From the NCBI RefSeq assembly GCF_003788635.1, contig NZ_AYKH01000005.1:62001-126000 (forward strand): 64,000 nt of DNA, written 5' to 3'. Below are positions 28,899 through 38,210 of the stretch, one piece after another; the first letter of the stretch is position 1; each line of letters begins with the position of its first letter. Position numbers and translations under genes: made by a program. This DNA is from Salinisphaera orenii subsp. orenii MK-B5 (GTDB taxonomy: Bacteria; Pseudomonadota; Gammaproteobacteria; Nevskiales; Salinisphaeraceae). The notes under the pieces were generated by a model, which worked only from the letters and a program-made list of their open reading frames with translations, did not search any database and was not told the DNA's origin.

Positions 28899-30785
28899 AT
28901 GCTGCAGAAAATTCGCGATAACGCGAGCGGACCGCTTGCCTATGTGGTGGTGGCGGTCATCGCGGTGGTTTTCGGTGTCTGGGGCATCGGTTCCTATTTC
29001 ACGCCGTCGTCGGACCCGGTGGTCGCCAGCGTCGGCGGCACCGAGATCACGCGCTATCAGCTCCAGCAGTCCTACAATCAGCGCTATCAGCGCCTGCGTC
29101 AGGCCATGGGCGATAGTTTTGACGCCGACATGTTCCCGCCGGAGCAACTGCGCCGTACGGTTCTGCAGGGCCTCATCAACGAAGCGGTGCTCACGCAGTA
29201 CGCCGACGAGGCCGGTTATCGCGTGACCGACGCGCGGCTGCTGGCGGCCCTGCGCAGCAACGAGCAGTTCCAGGTCGACGGCCAGTTCTCGCCCGAGCGC
29301 TATCGCAGCCTGCTTTCGCAGGCCGGGATTCCCGCCGGCCGGTATGAGGCGCGCCTGCGCGAGGATCTCAAGAGCCAGCAGCTGCGCCGTGACGTGACCA
29401 CGAGTGCGTTCGCGTCGCCGGCCGAGGTCGATCAGGCCTATCGTCTGGTCAACCAGGAGCGTCGCGTGCGCTATCTCGCCTACGATGCCCAGCGCTATAT
29501 CGACGATGTCGATGTCAGCGATGCCGAGCTCGAGTCGTACTACGAGGATCATGCGGATCAGTTCCAGCGGCCCGAGCGTGTGAAGCTCTCCTACGTCTCC
29601 TTGTCCCGCAGCAATGCCGCGGCCGGCGATGCCGCTCCGGACGAGGCGGCACTGCGCGAACTCTACGAGCAGAACAAGGCCCAGTTCGGCGAACCGGAGC
29701 GACGCAGGGGTGTACAGGTGCGCGTGCCGATCGAGGGGGACGGCGACGCGGCGCGCGATCGCATCCAGCAGCTTGCCTCTGCGGCGCAGGACGCGGATCT
29801 GGAGGCGGCCGCCGGATCGGTGGATGGTGCCGAATACAGCCGCATTGACGGCGCCGCACCCGGCGACCTGCCCGACGCCGTTGCCGAGACGCTGTTCGAG
29901 CTCGATACCGGCGAGACGTCGTCCCCGGTGCGCGGTGAGCAAGCCTGGTATCTGCTGCGTCTCAGCGATGTCACGCAGGCGAGCACGCCGTCGTTCGATG
30001 ATCCGGAAGTCCAGTCCCAGCTGAAAGCGATCGCTTCGGCGCAGCGCGAGGTCACCGCCTACAGCGACAAGAGCGATCGGATGGAGACGCTGGCCTACGA
30101 GGCGCCGAACGACCTGCAAACGCTGGCTGACGAGCTGAATCTCGAGATACAGGACACCGGGTGGATCACCCGCGAGGGCGGCGACGGCATCGGCCAATAC
30201 GACGCGATACGCAAGGCCGCCTTCTCGGATTCGGTGCTGCAGGACGAACTCAACAGCACGCCGATACAGCTCGGGTCTGACCGCCGGGTGGTGCTGCGGG
30301 TGGAGTCGCATCAGACGGCCGAGCGCCGGCCGCTCGACGAGGTGCGCGACACCGTGCGCGAGCGCGTGGCGCGGCAGAAGGCCGAGGACCGCGCGCGGGA
30401 GTCGGCGCGCGAGGCGATGACTGCCCTCGAAGCGGGTGAGTCGCTGCAATCGCTGACCGGCGAGGACGGGCCGACGCTGGAGTCGCCCGGCTTCATCCGC
30501 CGTTCCGACCGCGAGGTCGACCCGCGCGTGCGCGAGGCGGCGTTCAGCCTGCCGAGCCCCGAGAATGACACGCGGCGCCTCGACGTGACCGCGACCGCCG
30601 ACGGGCGTGTCGCCCTTGTGGTGGTCGACGGCGTGCGGGCCGGTGACGACAGCGATAGCGCCACGCCGCGCGAGCAGTTCGCCGAGCAGCAGCGCCAGTA
30701 CGTGGCACGCCAGGAATACGGCGCGCTGAACGCGTATCTGCGTAACCAGGCCGACGTCGAGATCAACGAGAACCGCATCGACTGA
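28899..30785 (+). CDS. ppiD: Periplasmic chaperone PpiD-like SurA/parvulin-family protein
   Basis: Inner-membrane-anchored periplasmic folding factor that meets proteins leaving the Sec channel. It is 628 residues, like E. coli PpiD. A single membrane anchor is at about 13-32 (MLQKIRDNASGPL then a hydrophobic stretch), with a SurA-N-type helical chaperone domain next (about 40-190). The expected parvulin domain (about 250-350) keeps the C-terminal pattern LFELDTGETSSPV but lacks a clear HI(L/V) strand and other PPIase residues, so isomerase activity is doubtful. It is downstream of hupB and the tRNAs, the usual place. The ATG at 28899 begins the conserved MLQKIRD. Confidence 0.93.
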   Translation: MLQKIRDNASGPLAYVVVAVIAVVFGVWGIGSYFTPSSDPVVASVGGTEITRYQLQQSYNQRYQRLRQAMGDSFDADMFPPEQLRRTVLQGLINEAVLTQYADEAGYRVTDARLLAALRSNEQFQVDGQFSPERYRSLLSQAGIPAGRYEARLREDLKSQQLRRDVTTSAFASPAEVDQAYRLVNQERRVRYLAYDAQRYIDDVDVSDAELESYYEDHADQFQRPERVKLSYVSLSRSNAAAGDAAPDEAALRELYEQNKAQFGEPERRRGVQVRVPIEGDGDAARDRIQQLASAAQDADLEAAAGSVDGAEYSRIDGAAPGDLPDAVAETLFELDTGETSSPVRGEQAWYLLRLSDVTQASTPSFDDPEVQSQLKAIASAQREVTAYSDKSDRMETLAYEAPNDLQTLADELNLEIQDTGWITREGGDGIGQYDAIRKAAFSDSVLQDELNSTPIQLGSDRRVVLRVESHQTAERRPLDEVRDTVRERVARQKAEDRARESAREAMTALEAGESLQSLTGEDGPTLESPGFIRRSDREVDPRVREAAFSLPSPENDTRRLDVTATADGRVALVVVDGVRAGDDSDSATPREQFAEQQRQYVARQEYGALNAYLRNQADVEINENRID

Positions 30786-30788
30786 ACG

Positions 30789-30819
30789 AAAAAAAGGCGG
30801 CCGGGTCGCCCCGGCCGCC
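30789..30819 (-). terminator. Terminator of fabI (minus strand)
   Basis: GGCGGCCGGG (30796-30805) and CCCGGCCGCC (30810-30819) form a perfect 10-bp stem; on the minus strand it is followed by seven T (A-run 30789-30795). It lies 25 nt beyond the fabI stop and may also block transcription from ppiD. Confidence 0.9.
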
Positions 30820-30844
30820 GTGTGCGCGTTATTGAGACGCGGGT

Positions 30845-31639
30845 CTAGTCGTCCGACTCCGCGCCCGGGGTCATGCCCATGATCCGGTATCCGGCATCCA
30901 CATAGAGCACTTCGCCGGTGATGCCCGAGGCCAGGTCCGAGGCGAGAAAGGCCGCGGCGTTGCCGACTTCGGTCTGGGTTACGTTGCGCTGCAGGGGGGA
31001 GCCGGCCGCGGCGTGGCTCAGCATGGAGCGAAAGCCGCGGATGCCCGCCGCGGCCAGCGTCTTGATCGGACCGGCCGAGATCGCGTTGGCGCGAATGCCG
31101 CGCGGTCCGAGGTCATAGGCGATGAAACGCATGCTCGACTCGAGGCTGGCCTTGGCCGGACCCATGATGTTGTAGCCCGGCATGGCGCGGTCGGCGCCGA
31201 GATAGGTGAGGGTGATCAGCGACGCGTTGTCCGAGAACATGCCGCGACCGGCCTTGGCCAGCGCCGCGAAGCTGTAGGCACTGATGTCGTGCGACACGTG
31301 GGCGGCCTCGCGCGTCAGGCTGTCGAGGTAACCGCCGGCCAGCGCTTCGCGCGGCGCATAGCCGATGGCATGGACCAGGACATCGAGCTGATCCCAGTGT
31401 CGGCCGAGCTGCTCGAACAGTCCGTCGATCTGCTCGTCCTCGGCGACGTCCAGCGGCAGCACGATATCGGTGCCGAGCGCGGCGCCCATCTTCTCCACGC
31501 GTGCCTTGAGCTTGTCGCCCTGATAGGTCAGCGCGAGTTCCGCGCCCTGGTCGCGCATCGCCTGGGCGATGCCGTACGCGATCGAGCGCTCACTGGCCAG
31601 GCCGGTGATCAGCGCCTTCTTGCCGTCTAGAAATCCCAT
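30845..31639 (-). CDS. fabI: Enoyl-[acyl-carrier-protein] reductase (NADH), FabI type
   Basis: Catalyses the last reduction of fatty acid elongation. It is 264 residues. It is a short-chain dehydrogenase fold with the FabI N-terminus GKKALITGLASERSIAYGIA, and catalytic residues Tyr146, Tyr156 and Lys163 at exactly the E. coli positions. AGGAGA precedes the ATG. It is followed on the minus strand by its own terminator; mltD lies 39 nt upstream and may share the transcript. Confidence 0.97.
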   Translation of the reverse strand: MGFLDGKKALITGLASERSIAYGIAQAMRDQGAELALTYQGDKLKARVEKMGAALGTDIVLPLDVAEDEQIDGLFEQLGRHWDQLDVLVHAIGYAPREALAGGYLDSLTREAAHVSHDISAYSFAALAKAGRGMFSDNASLITLTYLGADRAMPGYNIMGPAKASLESSMRFIAYDLGPRGIRANAISAGPIKTLAAAGIRGFRSMLSHAAAGSPLQRNVTQTEVGNAAAFLASDLASGITGEVLYVDAGYRIMGMTPGAESDD

Positions 31640-31678
31640 GTCGTCTCCTGGAATGCGTCTGCCGTGGGAACGGCCTTG

Positions 31679-33361
31679 TTAGCCGGACACAGCCGGCTGC
31701 AGCCGTAACCGCTGGCCGGGCTGAATAGTGCTGTTGGAACTCATGTCGTTCAAGCTGCGCAGCGTCGTCACCTGCATCGAGAAACGACTCGCGATGGACC
31801 AGAGCGAATCGCCGGACTCGACCTCGTAGAAGTCCGGCAACGGCGCGGGCCCGTCGACGGCCAGCTCCCGACCCGGCTGCAGCGTTGCGCCCGGCTCGAG
31901 CCGATTCCAGCGCCGCAGGTCGGCGATGGCGACGTCGTTGGCGTCGGCGATCGACCACAGCGACTCGCCGCGTTGGACGACATGCGTGGTCGGCGCCGGC
32001 GGTGTCGCGGCGCCCGGAATGGTGAGCGAAGCGCCCGGTCGAAGGGTGTCAACGTCGGCGTTGGCGCGCTGCAGCGCGTCCACGGCCACGTTATAGCGAT
32101 GCGCGATGTCCCAGAGCGTATCGCCCGACTGGACCACGTAGCGCCGGGTTGGCTCCGCCGGGGGCGCCTTGCCGCCCCGCGGGATTTGCAGCGTCTGCCC
32201 CGCGCGGATGCGATCGCCGGCCAGATGATTGGCCTGGCGCAGGGCCGAGACGCTCACGCCGTAAGCGTTGGCGATCCGGCCCAGGATTTCGCCGCGGCGC
32301 ACGGTGTGGGTGCGGCGATGAACCAGTTCAGAGGGTTCGGCGGCGGCGAGCTGCCGGCTGAAGGCGGCCGCCTTGTCCGCGGGTACAAGCAGCGTGCGAC
32401 CGCCGTCCGGGGTGCTCGCCCAGCGGCGCATGCCGGGATTGAGGCGTCGCAGCGCGGCCTCGGACATGTCCAGCATGTCGGCGGCGACCGCGAGTTCGAC
32501 CTGCTTCGACAGGGTCACCGCACGCGTGCGGGCTTCGTTGTCCAGCGACGGCCAGGTCATTCCGAAGCGACGCGGGGAGACAAGAATGCGCCGTATGGCG
32601 AGCAGCTTGGGGACGTATTCCGTGGTCTCGCGCGGTAGCTCCAGATGCCAGTAGTCGGCCGGGATACCCTCGGCGGTGGCGCGTTCGAGGGCCGCATCGA
32701 CGCGCCCGGGCCCGGCATTATAGGCCGCCAGCGCCAGCAGCCAGTCGCCGTCATAGCGCGATACCAGCATCTCGAGGTAGTCGAGCGCGGCGTCGGTGGA
32801 AGCGATGACGTCGTTCCGGCCGTCATACCACCAGTCGCGCGCCAGGCCGACGTGGTCCGCAGTCCCCGGCATGAACTGCCACAGGCCGCTGGCGCCGACA
32901 TAGGAGCGGGCGGCGGCGTTGTAGCCGCTCTCGACGATGGGCAGCAGCGCCAGCTCGCCCGGCAGGTCGCGCGCGTCGACTTCCCGGACCACATGCCAGA
33001 GGTAGGGCTGCGCGCGTTCCAGCGAGGCGTCCACATGCCCCTGATGCGTGGCGTAGTATTGCGTCCACTCGCGCACCTCGCGACGCTGTGCGTGCGGGTC
33101 GAGGCTCAGTTCGTCGCGTACCTGCGCCCACAGATCCTCCGACGGATCGCGCCAGGATTGCGGCTGGTAGTCCTGACGCGCCACGGACGTTTCAGCGGGA
33201 GTGTCGGAGGGCTGCACCGGCTTGGGCGAAGGCCGTTCGACCGACGGGGCGGATGGCGGGTTGGTGGTACGAGTCGTTTGGGGCGGTTCGGTGGCGCAGC
33301 CGGCCAACAGCAGCGCCAGGACCGCGGCTGCGCCGGCGTGGCGACGGCGCCTAGGAGGCAT
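31679..33361 (-). CDS. mltD: Membrane-bound lytic murein transglycosylase D with four LysM repeats
   Basis: Outer-membrane lipoprotein that cleaves peptidoglycan glycan strands. It is 560 residues. Lipobox LLLAGC puts the lipid on Cys22. The lysozyme-like SLT domain spans about 110-270 with catalytic Glu144 (PIVESGYN). Four C-terminal LysM modules begin at HTVRRGEIL, YVVQSGDTL, HVVQRGESL and YEVESGDSL, two more than E. coli MltD has. The start overlaps the end of gloB by 11 nt, the conserved gloB-mltD pairing. The long Pro/Ser/Thr linker (about 25-65) is typical of lipoproteins. Confidence 0.96.
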   Translation of the reverse strand: MPPRRRRHAGAAAVLALLLAGCATEPPQTTRTTNPPSAPSVERPSPKPVQPSDTPAETSVARQDYQPQSWRDPSEDLWAQVRDELSLDPHAQRREVREWTQYYATHQGHVDASLERAQPYLWHVVREVDARDLPGELALLPIVESGYNAAARSYVGASGLWQFMPGTADHVGLARDWWYDGRNDVIASTDAALDYLEMLVSRYDGDWLLALAAYNAGPGRVDAALERATAEGIPADYWHLELPRETTEYVPKLLAIRRILVSPRRFGMTWPSLDNEARTRAVTLSKQVELAVAADMLDMSEAALRRLNPGMRRWASTPDGGRTLLVPADKAAAFSRQLAAAEPSELVHRRTHTVRRGEILGRIANAYGVSVSALRQANHLAGDRIRAGQTLQIPRGGKAPPAEPTRRYVVQSGDTLWDIAHRYNVAVDALQRANADVDTLRPGASLTIPGAATPPAPTTHVVQRGESLWSIADANDVAIADLRRWNRLEPGATLQPGRELAVDGPAPLPDFYEVESGDSLWSIASRFSMQVTTLRSLNDMSSNSTIQPGQRLRLQPAVSG

Positions 33362-34127
33362 TCTTCCATTCGCGCAGTGTGGCGAAAATCTCGGCCGGGT
33401 CCGTCAGGTCGCGACCGGCGCGATCGCTGGCAGCGGCGATGACTGTCGGTTGGTCCCAGCGTAGGAACGGGTTGATCTCGAACTCTTCGGCCAGGGTGCC
33501 GGGCAGGCTCGGCCGGTCGTCATCCCGCAGGGCGGTGACGGCCGCCACGGCGTCTATTACCGCCGTGTTGTCGGGCTCCACCATGCGGGCGAAGGCGAGA
33601 TTCTTCTGCGTGTATTCGTGTCCGGCATAGACGCGTGTATCGGCCGGCAGTGCCCGCAGCGTGGCCAGCGAAGCCTGCATCTGCGCGGCCGTGCCCTCGA
33701 ACACGCGGCCGCAGCCGCCGCGGAACAGGGTGTCGCCGGCCAGCAGTTCACCCGGCGCGAGATAGGCGATGTGACCGAGGGTATGGCCCGGTACGTCGAA
33801 GACTTCGAATTCGGTGTCGAGACAGTCGAGGGTGAAGCGGTCTCCCCCGGCCAGCGGATGCGTCAGCCGCTTGATCGTCGCCGCCTCCGCGCGCGGCCCG
33901 TAGACCGGGGCGTCGTGCTCGGCGAGCAGCGCATCGAGGCCGCCGATGTGATCGCCGTGGTGATGCGTGATCAGGTAGGCGCCCACGCGTTTGCCCTGTT
34001 CGGCCAGAAAACGTTGCACCGGCGCGGCCTCGCCCGGATCGACGATCGCGACGCGATCGTCCCCCTCGCGGCCGAGAACCCATACGTAGTTGTCGGACAG
34101 TGCCGATAGCGGTTTAATGTCGATCAT
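33351..34127 (-). CDS. gloB: Hydroxyacylglutathione hydrolase (glyoxalase II)
   Basis: Hydrolyses S-lactoylglutathione to lactate and glutathione, the second glyoxalase step. It is 258 residues, normal for the family. The metallo-beta-lactamase metal site is THHHGDH (His55, His57, Asp59, His60), with VPGHTLGH and AGHEYTQKNL downstream. The ATG at 34127 gives the canonical start MIDIKPLSALSDNYVW; the frame stays open upstream into the divergent methyltransferase gene, which is not coding for this protein. Confidence 0.96.
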   Translation of the reverse strand: MIDIKPLSALSDNYVWVLGREGDDRVAIVDPGEAAPVQRFLAEQGKRVGAYLITHHHGDHIGGLDALLAEHDAPVYGPRAEAATIKRLTHPLAGGDRFTLDCLDTEFEVFDVPGHTLGHIAYLAPGELLAGDTLFRGGCGRVFEGTAAQMQASLATLRALPADTRVYAGHEYTQKNLAFARMVEPDNTAVIDAVAAVTALRDDDRPSLPGTLAEEFEINPFLRWDQPTVIAAASDRAGRDLTDPAEIFATLREWKNAS

Positions 34128-34162
34128 CGGAAGATGTTGCCAACGGCCTGAGCCAAAATCAA

Positions 34163-34912
34163 TTGTTACGCTTTCTACCTGCACGGTACACGGAATCGCG
34201 GGACTGGCTCGAGACCCCAAGAGCACGTCTTTTCCTGCAGTACGAGCAACGACTACTGCGTGAGCTGCTGCCAAGGCTCACCGGGTATCGCTGCGTGCAG
34301 GTCGGCCGCTGGGGCATCGATCGCGCCTTGCTCGATCATGCCGGTACACTTCGCCAGTGGCGGCTCGCCTGGTCGGCGGGCACGGATGCCGACGCCCTGT
34401 TCGACGGCCAGCATCTGCCGCTGGCCTCCGGCAGTGTTGATGCGCTCGTGCTGGCGCACAGCCTGGAGCAGGTTGCGGCGCCGCACGCGTTGTTGCGTGA
34501 ATGCGCGCGGGTACTGAGCGCGCGCGGCCAGTTGATCGTGCTCGTGTTCAATCCGTGGTCGCTCTGGGCGCTGTGGCAGGGCATGCCCGGACGGCGCGCA
34601 CCGCGCTTCACGCCGTGCGCAGCGCCGCCCAGCGCCGGCCGGCTGTTTGATTGGCTGCGGTTGCTCGAGTTCGAGCCGGATCTGCTCTGGCGCTACGGTC
34701 TCGGCTTTCCGCTGTTCGGTGGCCGCTATGCCGTGGGCAGCGGCAAGCGCTGGCTGGAACCGCTGGCATGTGCCGCGCAGGCGTATGCCGTGCTGGCGCG
34801 GCGGCAGGTGGTATCGCGCAACCGGGAGCACGGGCGAACCGCGCGCAGCCGGGCCGCAGCACCCGCCGCCTTGGCGCGCACCGGCACCGGTGGGCTACCA
34901 TATCGACGATGA
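34163..34912 (+). CDS. SAM-dependent methyltransferase (YafS-like)
   Basis: Class I SAM methyltransferase-like protein of 249 residues between gloB and rnhA, the position held by yafS in E. coli. The fold is suggested by [20 protein letters not shown] and [21 protein letters not shown], the post-I and motif III regions of Methyltransf_11 proteins. The glycine-rich motif I is weak ([14 protein letters not shown]). The only start in the conserved N-terminal region is TTG at 34163, without a clear SD. Its stop overlaps the rnhA start (ATGA). The substrate is unknown. Confidence 0.8.
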   Translation: MLRFLPARYTESRDWLETPRARLFLQYEQRLLRELLPRLTGYRCVQVGRWGIDRALLDHAGTLRQWRLAWSAGTDADALFDGQHLPLASGSVDALVLAHSLEQVAAPHALLRECARVLSARGQLIVLVFNPWSLWALWQGMPGRRAPRFTPCAAPPSAGRLFDWLRLLEFEPDLLWRYGLGFPLFGGRYAVGSGKRWLEPLACAAQAYAVLARRQVVSRNREHGRTARSRAAAPAALARTGTGGLPYRR

Positions 34913-35358
34913 CGAAAACGGTTGTGATCTATACGGACGGCGCCTGCCGCGGTAATCCTGGCCCCGGCGGCTGGGGCGCGCTGCTGAGCTGCGACGGGCG
35001 CACGCGCGAACTGTTCGGCGGCGAGCGCGAGACCACCAACAACCGGATGGAGCTCACCGCCGCTATCGAGGCATTGTCCGCGCTCAAGCGCGGCTGCCGG
35101 GTGGAGCTGCACACCGATTCCACCTACGTGCGTCAGGGCATCATGTCGTGGCTGGCCAACTGGAAGCGCAACGGCTGGAAGACCGCGGCGAAAAAGCCCG
35201 TCAAGAACGCCGATCTGTGGCGGGCCCTCGACGCCGCCTGCGAACGCCACGAGATCGAGTGGCACTGGGTCAAGGGACACAGCGGCAACGACGGCAACGA
35301 AGCCGCGGATGCGCTCGCCAACCGCGGTATCGACGAACTGCCGCGCGCGCGCGGCTGA
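34909..35358 (+). CDS. rnhA: Ribonuclease HI
   Basis: Cleaves RNA in RNA-DNA hybrids. It is 149 residues with the complete catalytic set at E. coli positions: Asp10, Glu48, Asp70, His124 and Asp134. The basic handle [12 protein letters not shown] is present. The start overlaps the methyltransferase stop by 4 nt. dnaQ follows in the same direction, as in E. coli. Confidence 0.98.
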   Translation: MTKTVVIYTDGACRGNPGPGGWGALLSCDGRTRELFGGERETTNNRMELTAAIEALSALKRGCRVELHTDSTYVRQGIMSWLANWKRNGWKTAAKKPVKNADLWRALDAACERHEIEWHWVKGHSGNDGNEAADALANRGIDELPRARG

Positions 35359-35388
35359 TCGCCGGCCACAGGCCAGGAGAAACCGAGC

Positions 35389-36126
35389 ATGCGTCAGATC
35401 GTGCTGGACACCGAAACCACCGGCCTCGAGCCGGCCCAGGGTCACCGCATCATCGAGATCGGCTGCGTGGAACTGGCCGATCGCCGGCTGACGGGCAACG
35501 ACCTGCATCTGTACATCCACCCGGATCGCGATATCGATCAGGGCGCGATCGACGTGCACGGGATCACGCTCGAGTTTCTAGACGACAAGCCGCGCTTTCA
35601 TGAAATCGCGGAAACCCTGACCGATTACCTGGCCGGGGCGGAGCTGATCATCCACAACGCGCCCTTCGATCTGGCCTTTCTCAACCACGAACTCCGTCTG
35701 GTCGATGCCGGGCATACCGCGCTCGAGGAGCGACAGTCGGTGATCGATACCCTGGTGGAGGCCCGCCAGGCCTATCCCGGCCAGCGCAACAGCCTGGATG
35801 CCCTGTGCAAGCGCTTCGAGATCGACAACTCCAACCGCGAACTGCACGGCGCGCTGCTCGACGCCCAGCTGCTGGCGGACGTGTATCTATCGATGACCGG
35901 CGGTCAGATCGACATCGCGCTGGCCGCGGAATCGGAGGCCGGGGCGGCGGCCGTGGCGACCGCGGGTCTGGCCGAGCACCTGGCCGGCGCAGGCCGCCGG
36001 CCGCGTGTGACGCGCGCCAGTGAGGTGGAGCAGGCGGCGCACCGGCGCTATCTGGAGATGTTGTCAGAGGCCAGTGGCCAGCCCTGTCTCTGGCAGGCGA
36101 TGGAAGCCGCGCAGACGAACGGCTGA
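35389..36126 (+). CDS. dnaQ: DNA polymerase III epsilon subunit (proofreading exonuclease)
   Basis: 3'-5' exonuclease of the replicative polymerase, 245 residues. DEDDh motifs: Asp7 and Glu9 in LDTETTG (ExoI), HNAPFDLAF (ExoII), and HGALLDAQ (ExoIII His and Asp). The C-terminal tail after about 185, including EVEQAAHRRYLEML, corresponds to the alpha-subunit-binding segment. The SD is AGGAG. It is convergent with the Mrp operon. Confidence 0.97.
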   Translation: MRQIVLDTETTGLEPAQGHRIIEIGCVELADRRLTGNDLHLYIHPDRDIDQGAIDVHGITLEFLDDKPRFHEIAETLTDYLAGAELIIHNAPFDLAFLNHELRLVDAGHTALEERQSVIDTLVEARQAYPGQRNSLDALCKRFEIDNSNRELHGALLDAQLLADVYLSMTGGQIDIALAAESEAGAAAVATAGLAEHLAGAGRRPRVTRASEVEQAAHRRYLEMLSEASGQPCLWQAMEAAQTNG

Positions 36127-36206
36127 GCGCGATAGCGCCCCATGCGCGGTCGGTCACGGCTTGATCGCGGCGAGAGGCCGCGCCAGGCTTTGATGTCGTC
36201 GATCTG

Positions 36207-36229
36207 GCCGGTGCGACGCTCGCACCGGC
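36207..36229. terminator. Hairpin between convergent dnaQ and the Mrp operon
   Basis: GCCGGTGCGA (36207-36216) and TCGCACCGGC (36220-36229) make a perfect 10-bp stem with a 3-nt loop, 12 nt from the end of the Mrp operon. Neither strand has a T-tract; it may act as a transcript 3'-end stabiliser or weak terminator for both genes. Confidence 0.45.
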
Positions 36230-36240
36230 GTTGGATGACG

Positions 36241-37932
36241 CTAGTAGTAAAGCGCCAGATAGACGATGAGCAGAATCGCCACCCAGAGCGCCATCCAGCC
36301 CGTGCTCCAGGTGCGCGAGAGTACCCCGGTCGCCCCGTAGCGCACGCGCAGCCGCGTCATGGCGGTGTCCGCAAGCGAGCCGGCGCCGGCTCTGAAGCGG
36401 CGGTTCGCGGTCTGGAACAGCCGTTCGCCGACATGACCCAGCGCCGGCAGAACGCGACGATAGAGCCAGTCCGTGTCCAGATGGACCGCGCGCATCGGGC
36501 GCGGGTAGAGCCCCGCCCGCCAGGCCAGCCAGAACGCCAGCCCGGAGAAGGCGAGCAGCTGCATCTGGGTCACCACGTGATCGACCGTGCAGGGCTGATA
36601 GTCCACGGGGTAGGGCAGGATCGAATACAACAGCCCGGGCGCCAGGCCGAGCGCGATGCAGGCCGTCGCGGTCAGCCCCATGGCGATCTGCATGTTGCGC
36701 GGCGCGGGATCGGCCTTGATCTGGTCGTTCGGCGCGAAGAAGGCGAAGTAGGGGATCTTGATCCCGACATAGAGCAGCGCGCCGGCCGAAGCGGCGGTCA
36801 GCGTCACCCAGGTGGCGGCCCATTTCTCCTCGGCCACGGCGGACAGGATGAGCGACTTGCTCACGAACCCGGCCATCAGCGGGAAGGCGCTGATCGAGGC
36901 CGCGCCGATGACGCAGAACGCGGCCGTCCAGGGCATCTGACGGGCCAGCCCCCCGAGTTCGGTCGCCCGGACGTGCCCGGTCTGATGCAGTACCGCCCCG
37001 ATCGACATGAACAGCAGCGCCTTGTAAAGGATGTGGGTCACGGCATGGGCCGCGGCGCCGTTGATCGCCAGTTCGGTGCCGATCCCCACGGCCACCACCA
37101 TGAAACCCAGCTGCACGTTGAGGCTGTAGGAGAGCACGCGGCGCAGATCGTTGGCGAGCATGGCATAGACGATCGGGAAGATCGTCATCACCGCGCCGAT
37201 CGGAATGAGTAGCTCGGTGCCCGCGTAGCCGCGTGCGAGCGCGTAGATGGCCATCTTGGTGGTGAAGGCCGACAGCACCACCGTGCCGGTCGGGCTGGCC
37301 GAAGGGTAGGCGTCCTGCAGCCAGTTGTGCAGTAGGGGGAAGGCGGCCTTGATGCCGAATGCGAACAGAATCAGCCAGCCGCCCGGGGCATCGAGGCCGA
37401 GGTGGGTGAAGGCGACGTCGCCCGTGGCGTGAATGTGGATCGCGGCGCCGCCCATCAGGAACAGGCCGGAGCCGATCTGCACCAGTAGATAGCGCCGGGC
37501 CACGATCATGGCGTCGCGCAGGCCGCGGATGACCAGCAGCAGCGCCGAGGCGATCGCGGTCACCTCCCAGAACATGAACAACGTGATCAGATCGCCCGCC
37601 AGCACCGCCCCGATGGCCGAACCGGCATAGATCAGCGCCGCGGCCGGCTCCAGCCGGCTGCGCGTGTGCCACATGTAGACACCCGCCAGAAAGGCGGCGA
37701 TGTGGAAGATCACGCCGAACGTGAACGCGAGCCCGTCGACCCGCAGAGGCGTGAGGGTGTATTCCAGCAGCGCCATCTGCGTGGTGGTGCCCAGCGGAAT
37801 CTGCCACAGCCAGGCCAGCCCGGCGGCCGGGGCGCCGAGCAGCACCACCATGCGCGCGCGATAGGGCAGCAGGGGGATGATGCAGCCGGCGATGATCAGC
37901 AGCATGCCGGGATTGTTCAGCCATGCGGGCAT
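36241..37932 (-). CDS. Mrp/Mnh antiporter, third MnhD/NuoN-type subunit (long form)
   Basis: Polytopic inner-membrane protein of 563 residues of the complex I-like antiporter family (proton-conducting membrane transporter). Conserved charged residues survive: Glu in the MFWEVTA helix and Lys in FGIKAAFPLLHNWL, both needed for ion transfer in relatives. After the 14-helix core comes a C-terminal extension with RAVHLDTDWLYRR and a last hydrophobic helix. It is the last gene of the operon, 1 nt after the small membrane protein. Whether it takes the place of MnhA or duplicates MnhD cannot be decided by eye. Confidence 0.9.
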   Translation of the reverse strand: MPAWLNNPGMLLIIAGCIIPLLPYRARMVVLLGAPAAGLAWLWQIPLGTTTQMALLEYTLTPLRVDGLAFTFGVIFHIAAFLAGVYMWHTRSRLEPAAALIYAGSAIGAVLAGDLITLFMFWEVTAIASALLLVIRGLRDAMIVARRYLLVQIGSGLFLMGGAAIHIHATGDVAFTHLGLDAPGGWLILFAFGIKAAFPLLHNWLQDAYPSASPTGTVVLSAFTTKMAIYALARGYAGTELLIPIGAVMTIFPIVYAMLANDLRRVLSYSLNVQLGFMVVAVGIGTELAINGAAAHAVTHILYKALLFMSIGAVLHQTGHVRATELGGLARQMPWTAAFCVIGAASISAFPLMAGFVSKSLILSAVAEEKWAATWVTLTAASAGALLYVGIKIPYFAFFAPNDQIKADPAPRNMQIAMGLTATACIALGLAPGLLYSILPYPVDYQPCTVDHVVTQMQLLAFSGLAFWLAWRAGLYPRPMRAVHLDTDWLYRRVLPALGHVGERLFQTANRRFRAGAGSLADTAMTRLRVRYGATGVLSRTWSTGWMALWVAILLIVYLALYY

Positions 37933-37933
37933 G

Positions 37934-38197
37934 TCAGGTCCGATGCTCGTAATAGTCCTCGCCGCGGATGATCAGCCGTCGCAGGATGATCGCGGCCAGC
38001 ACCAGCACGCAGCCGGTGACGAAGGCCAGCAGGGCGTGGAACGCCGGCAGCTCGGCGAATCCGAACTTGGCGTGCGGGTGAATGAACAGGCTCGGTACCA
38101 GCGTCAGCGCGCAGACCGCGTACAGCAGCCAGGCGGCGCGCCGACGCGCCGGCGTACTCGGGCGGCGCAGCGACTGCGGATTGCGTTCGATCAGCAT
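37934..38197 (-). CDS. Small two-helix membrane protein in the Mrp operon
   Basis: 87 residues. N-terminal basic segment, then two hydrophobic helices (about 24-40 and 53-74), then RRLIIRGEDYYEHRT. I do not recognise a family. It lies between two MnhD-type genes, 13 nt after one and 1 nt before the next, so it is probably an accessory subunit of the complex. The ATG at 38197 with upstream GAGG is preferred over a TTG two codons earlier. Confidence 0.75.
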   Translation of the reverse strand: MLIERNPQSLRRPSTPARRRAAWLLYAVCALTLVPSLFIHPHAKFGFAELPAFHALLAFVTGCVLVLAAIILRRLIIRGEDYYEHRT

Positions 38198-38210
38198 GAC
38201 CAACCTCGGA

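Noticed and set aside
30789-30819. Terminator for ppiD on the plus strand
   Set aside because: The T-tract is on the minus-strand side only, so it is assigned to fabI; it may still help stop ppiD transcripts.
36241-37932. Calling the 563-residue antiporter subunit MnhA
   Set aside because: It lacks the DUF4040 and MbhE domains of MnhA, which are encoded separately in this operon; left as an MnhD/NuoN-type subunit.
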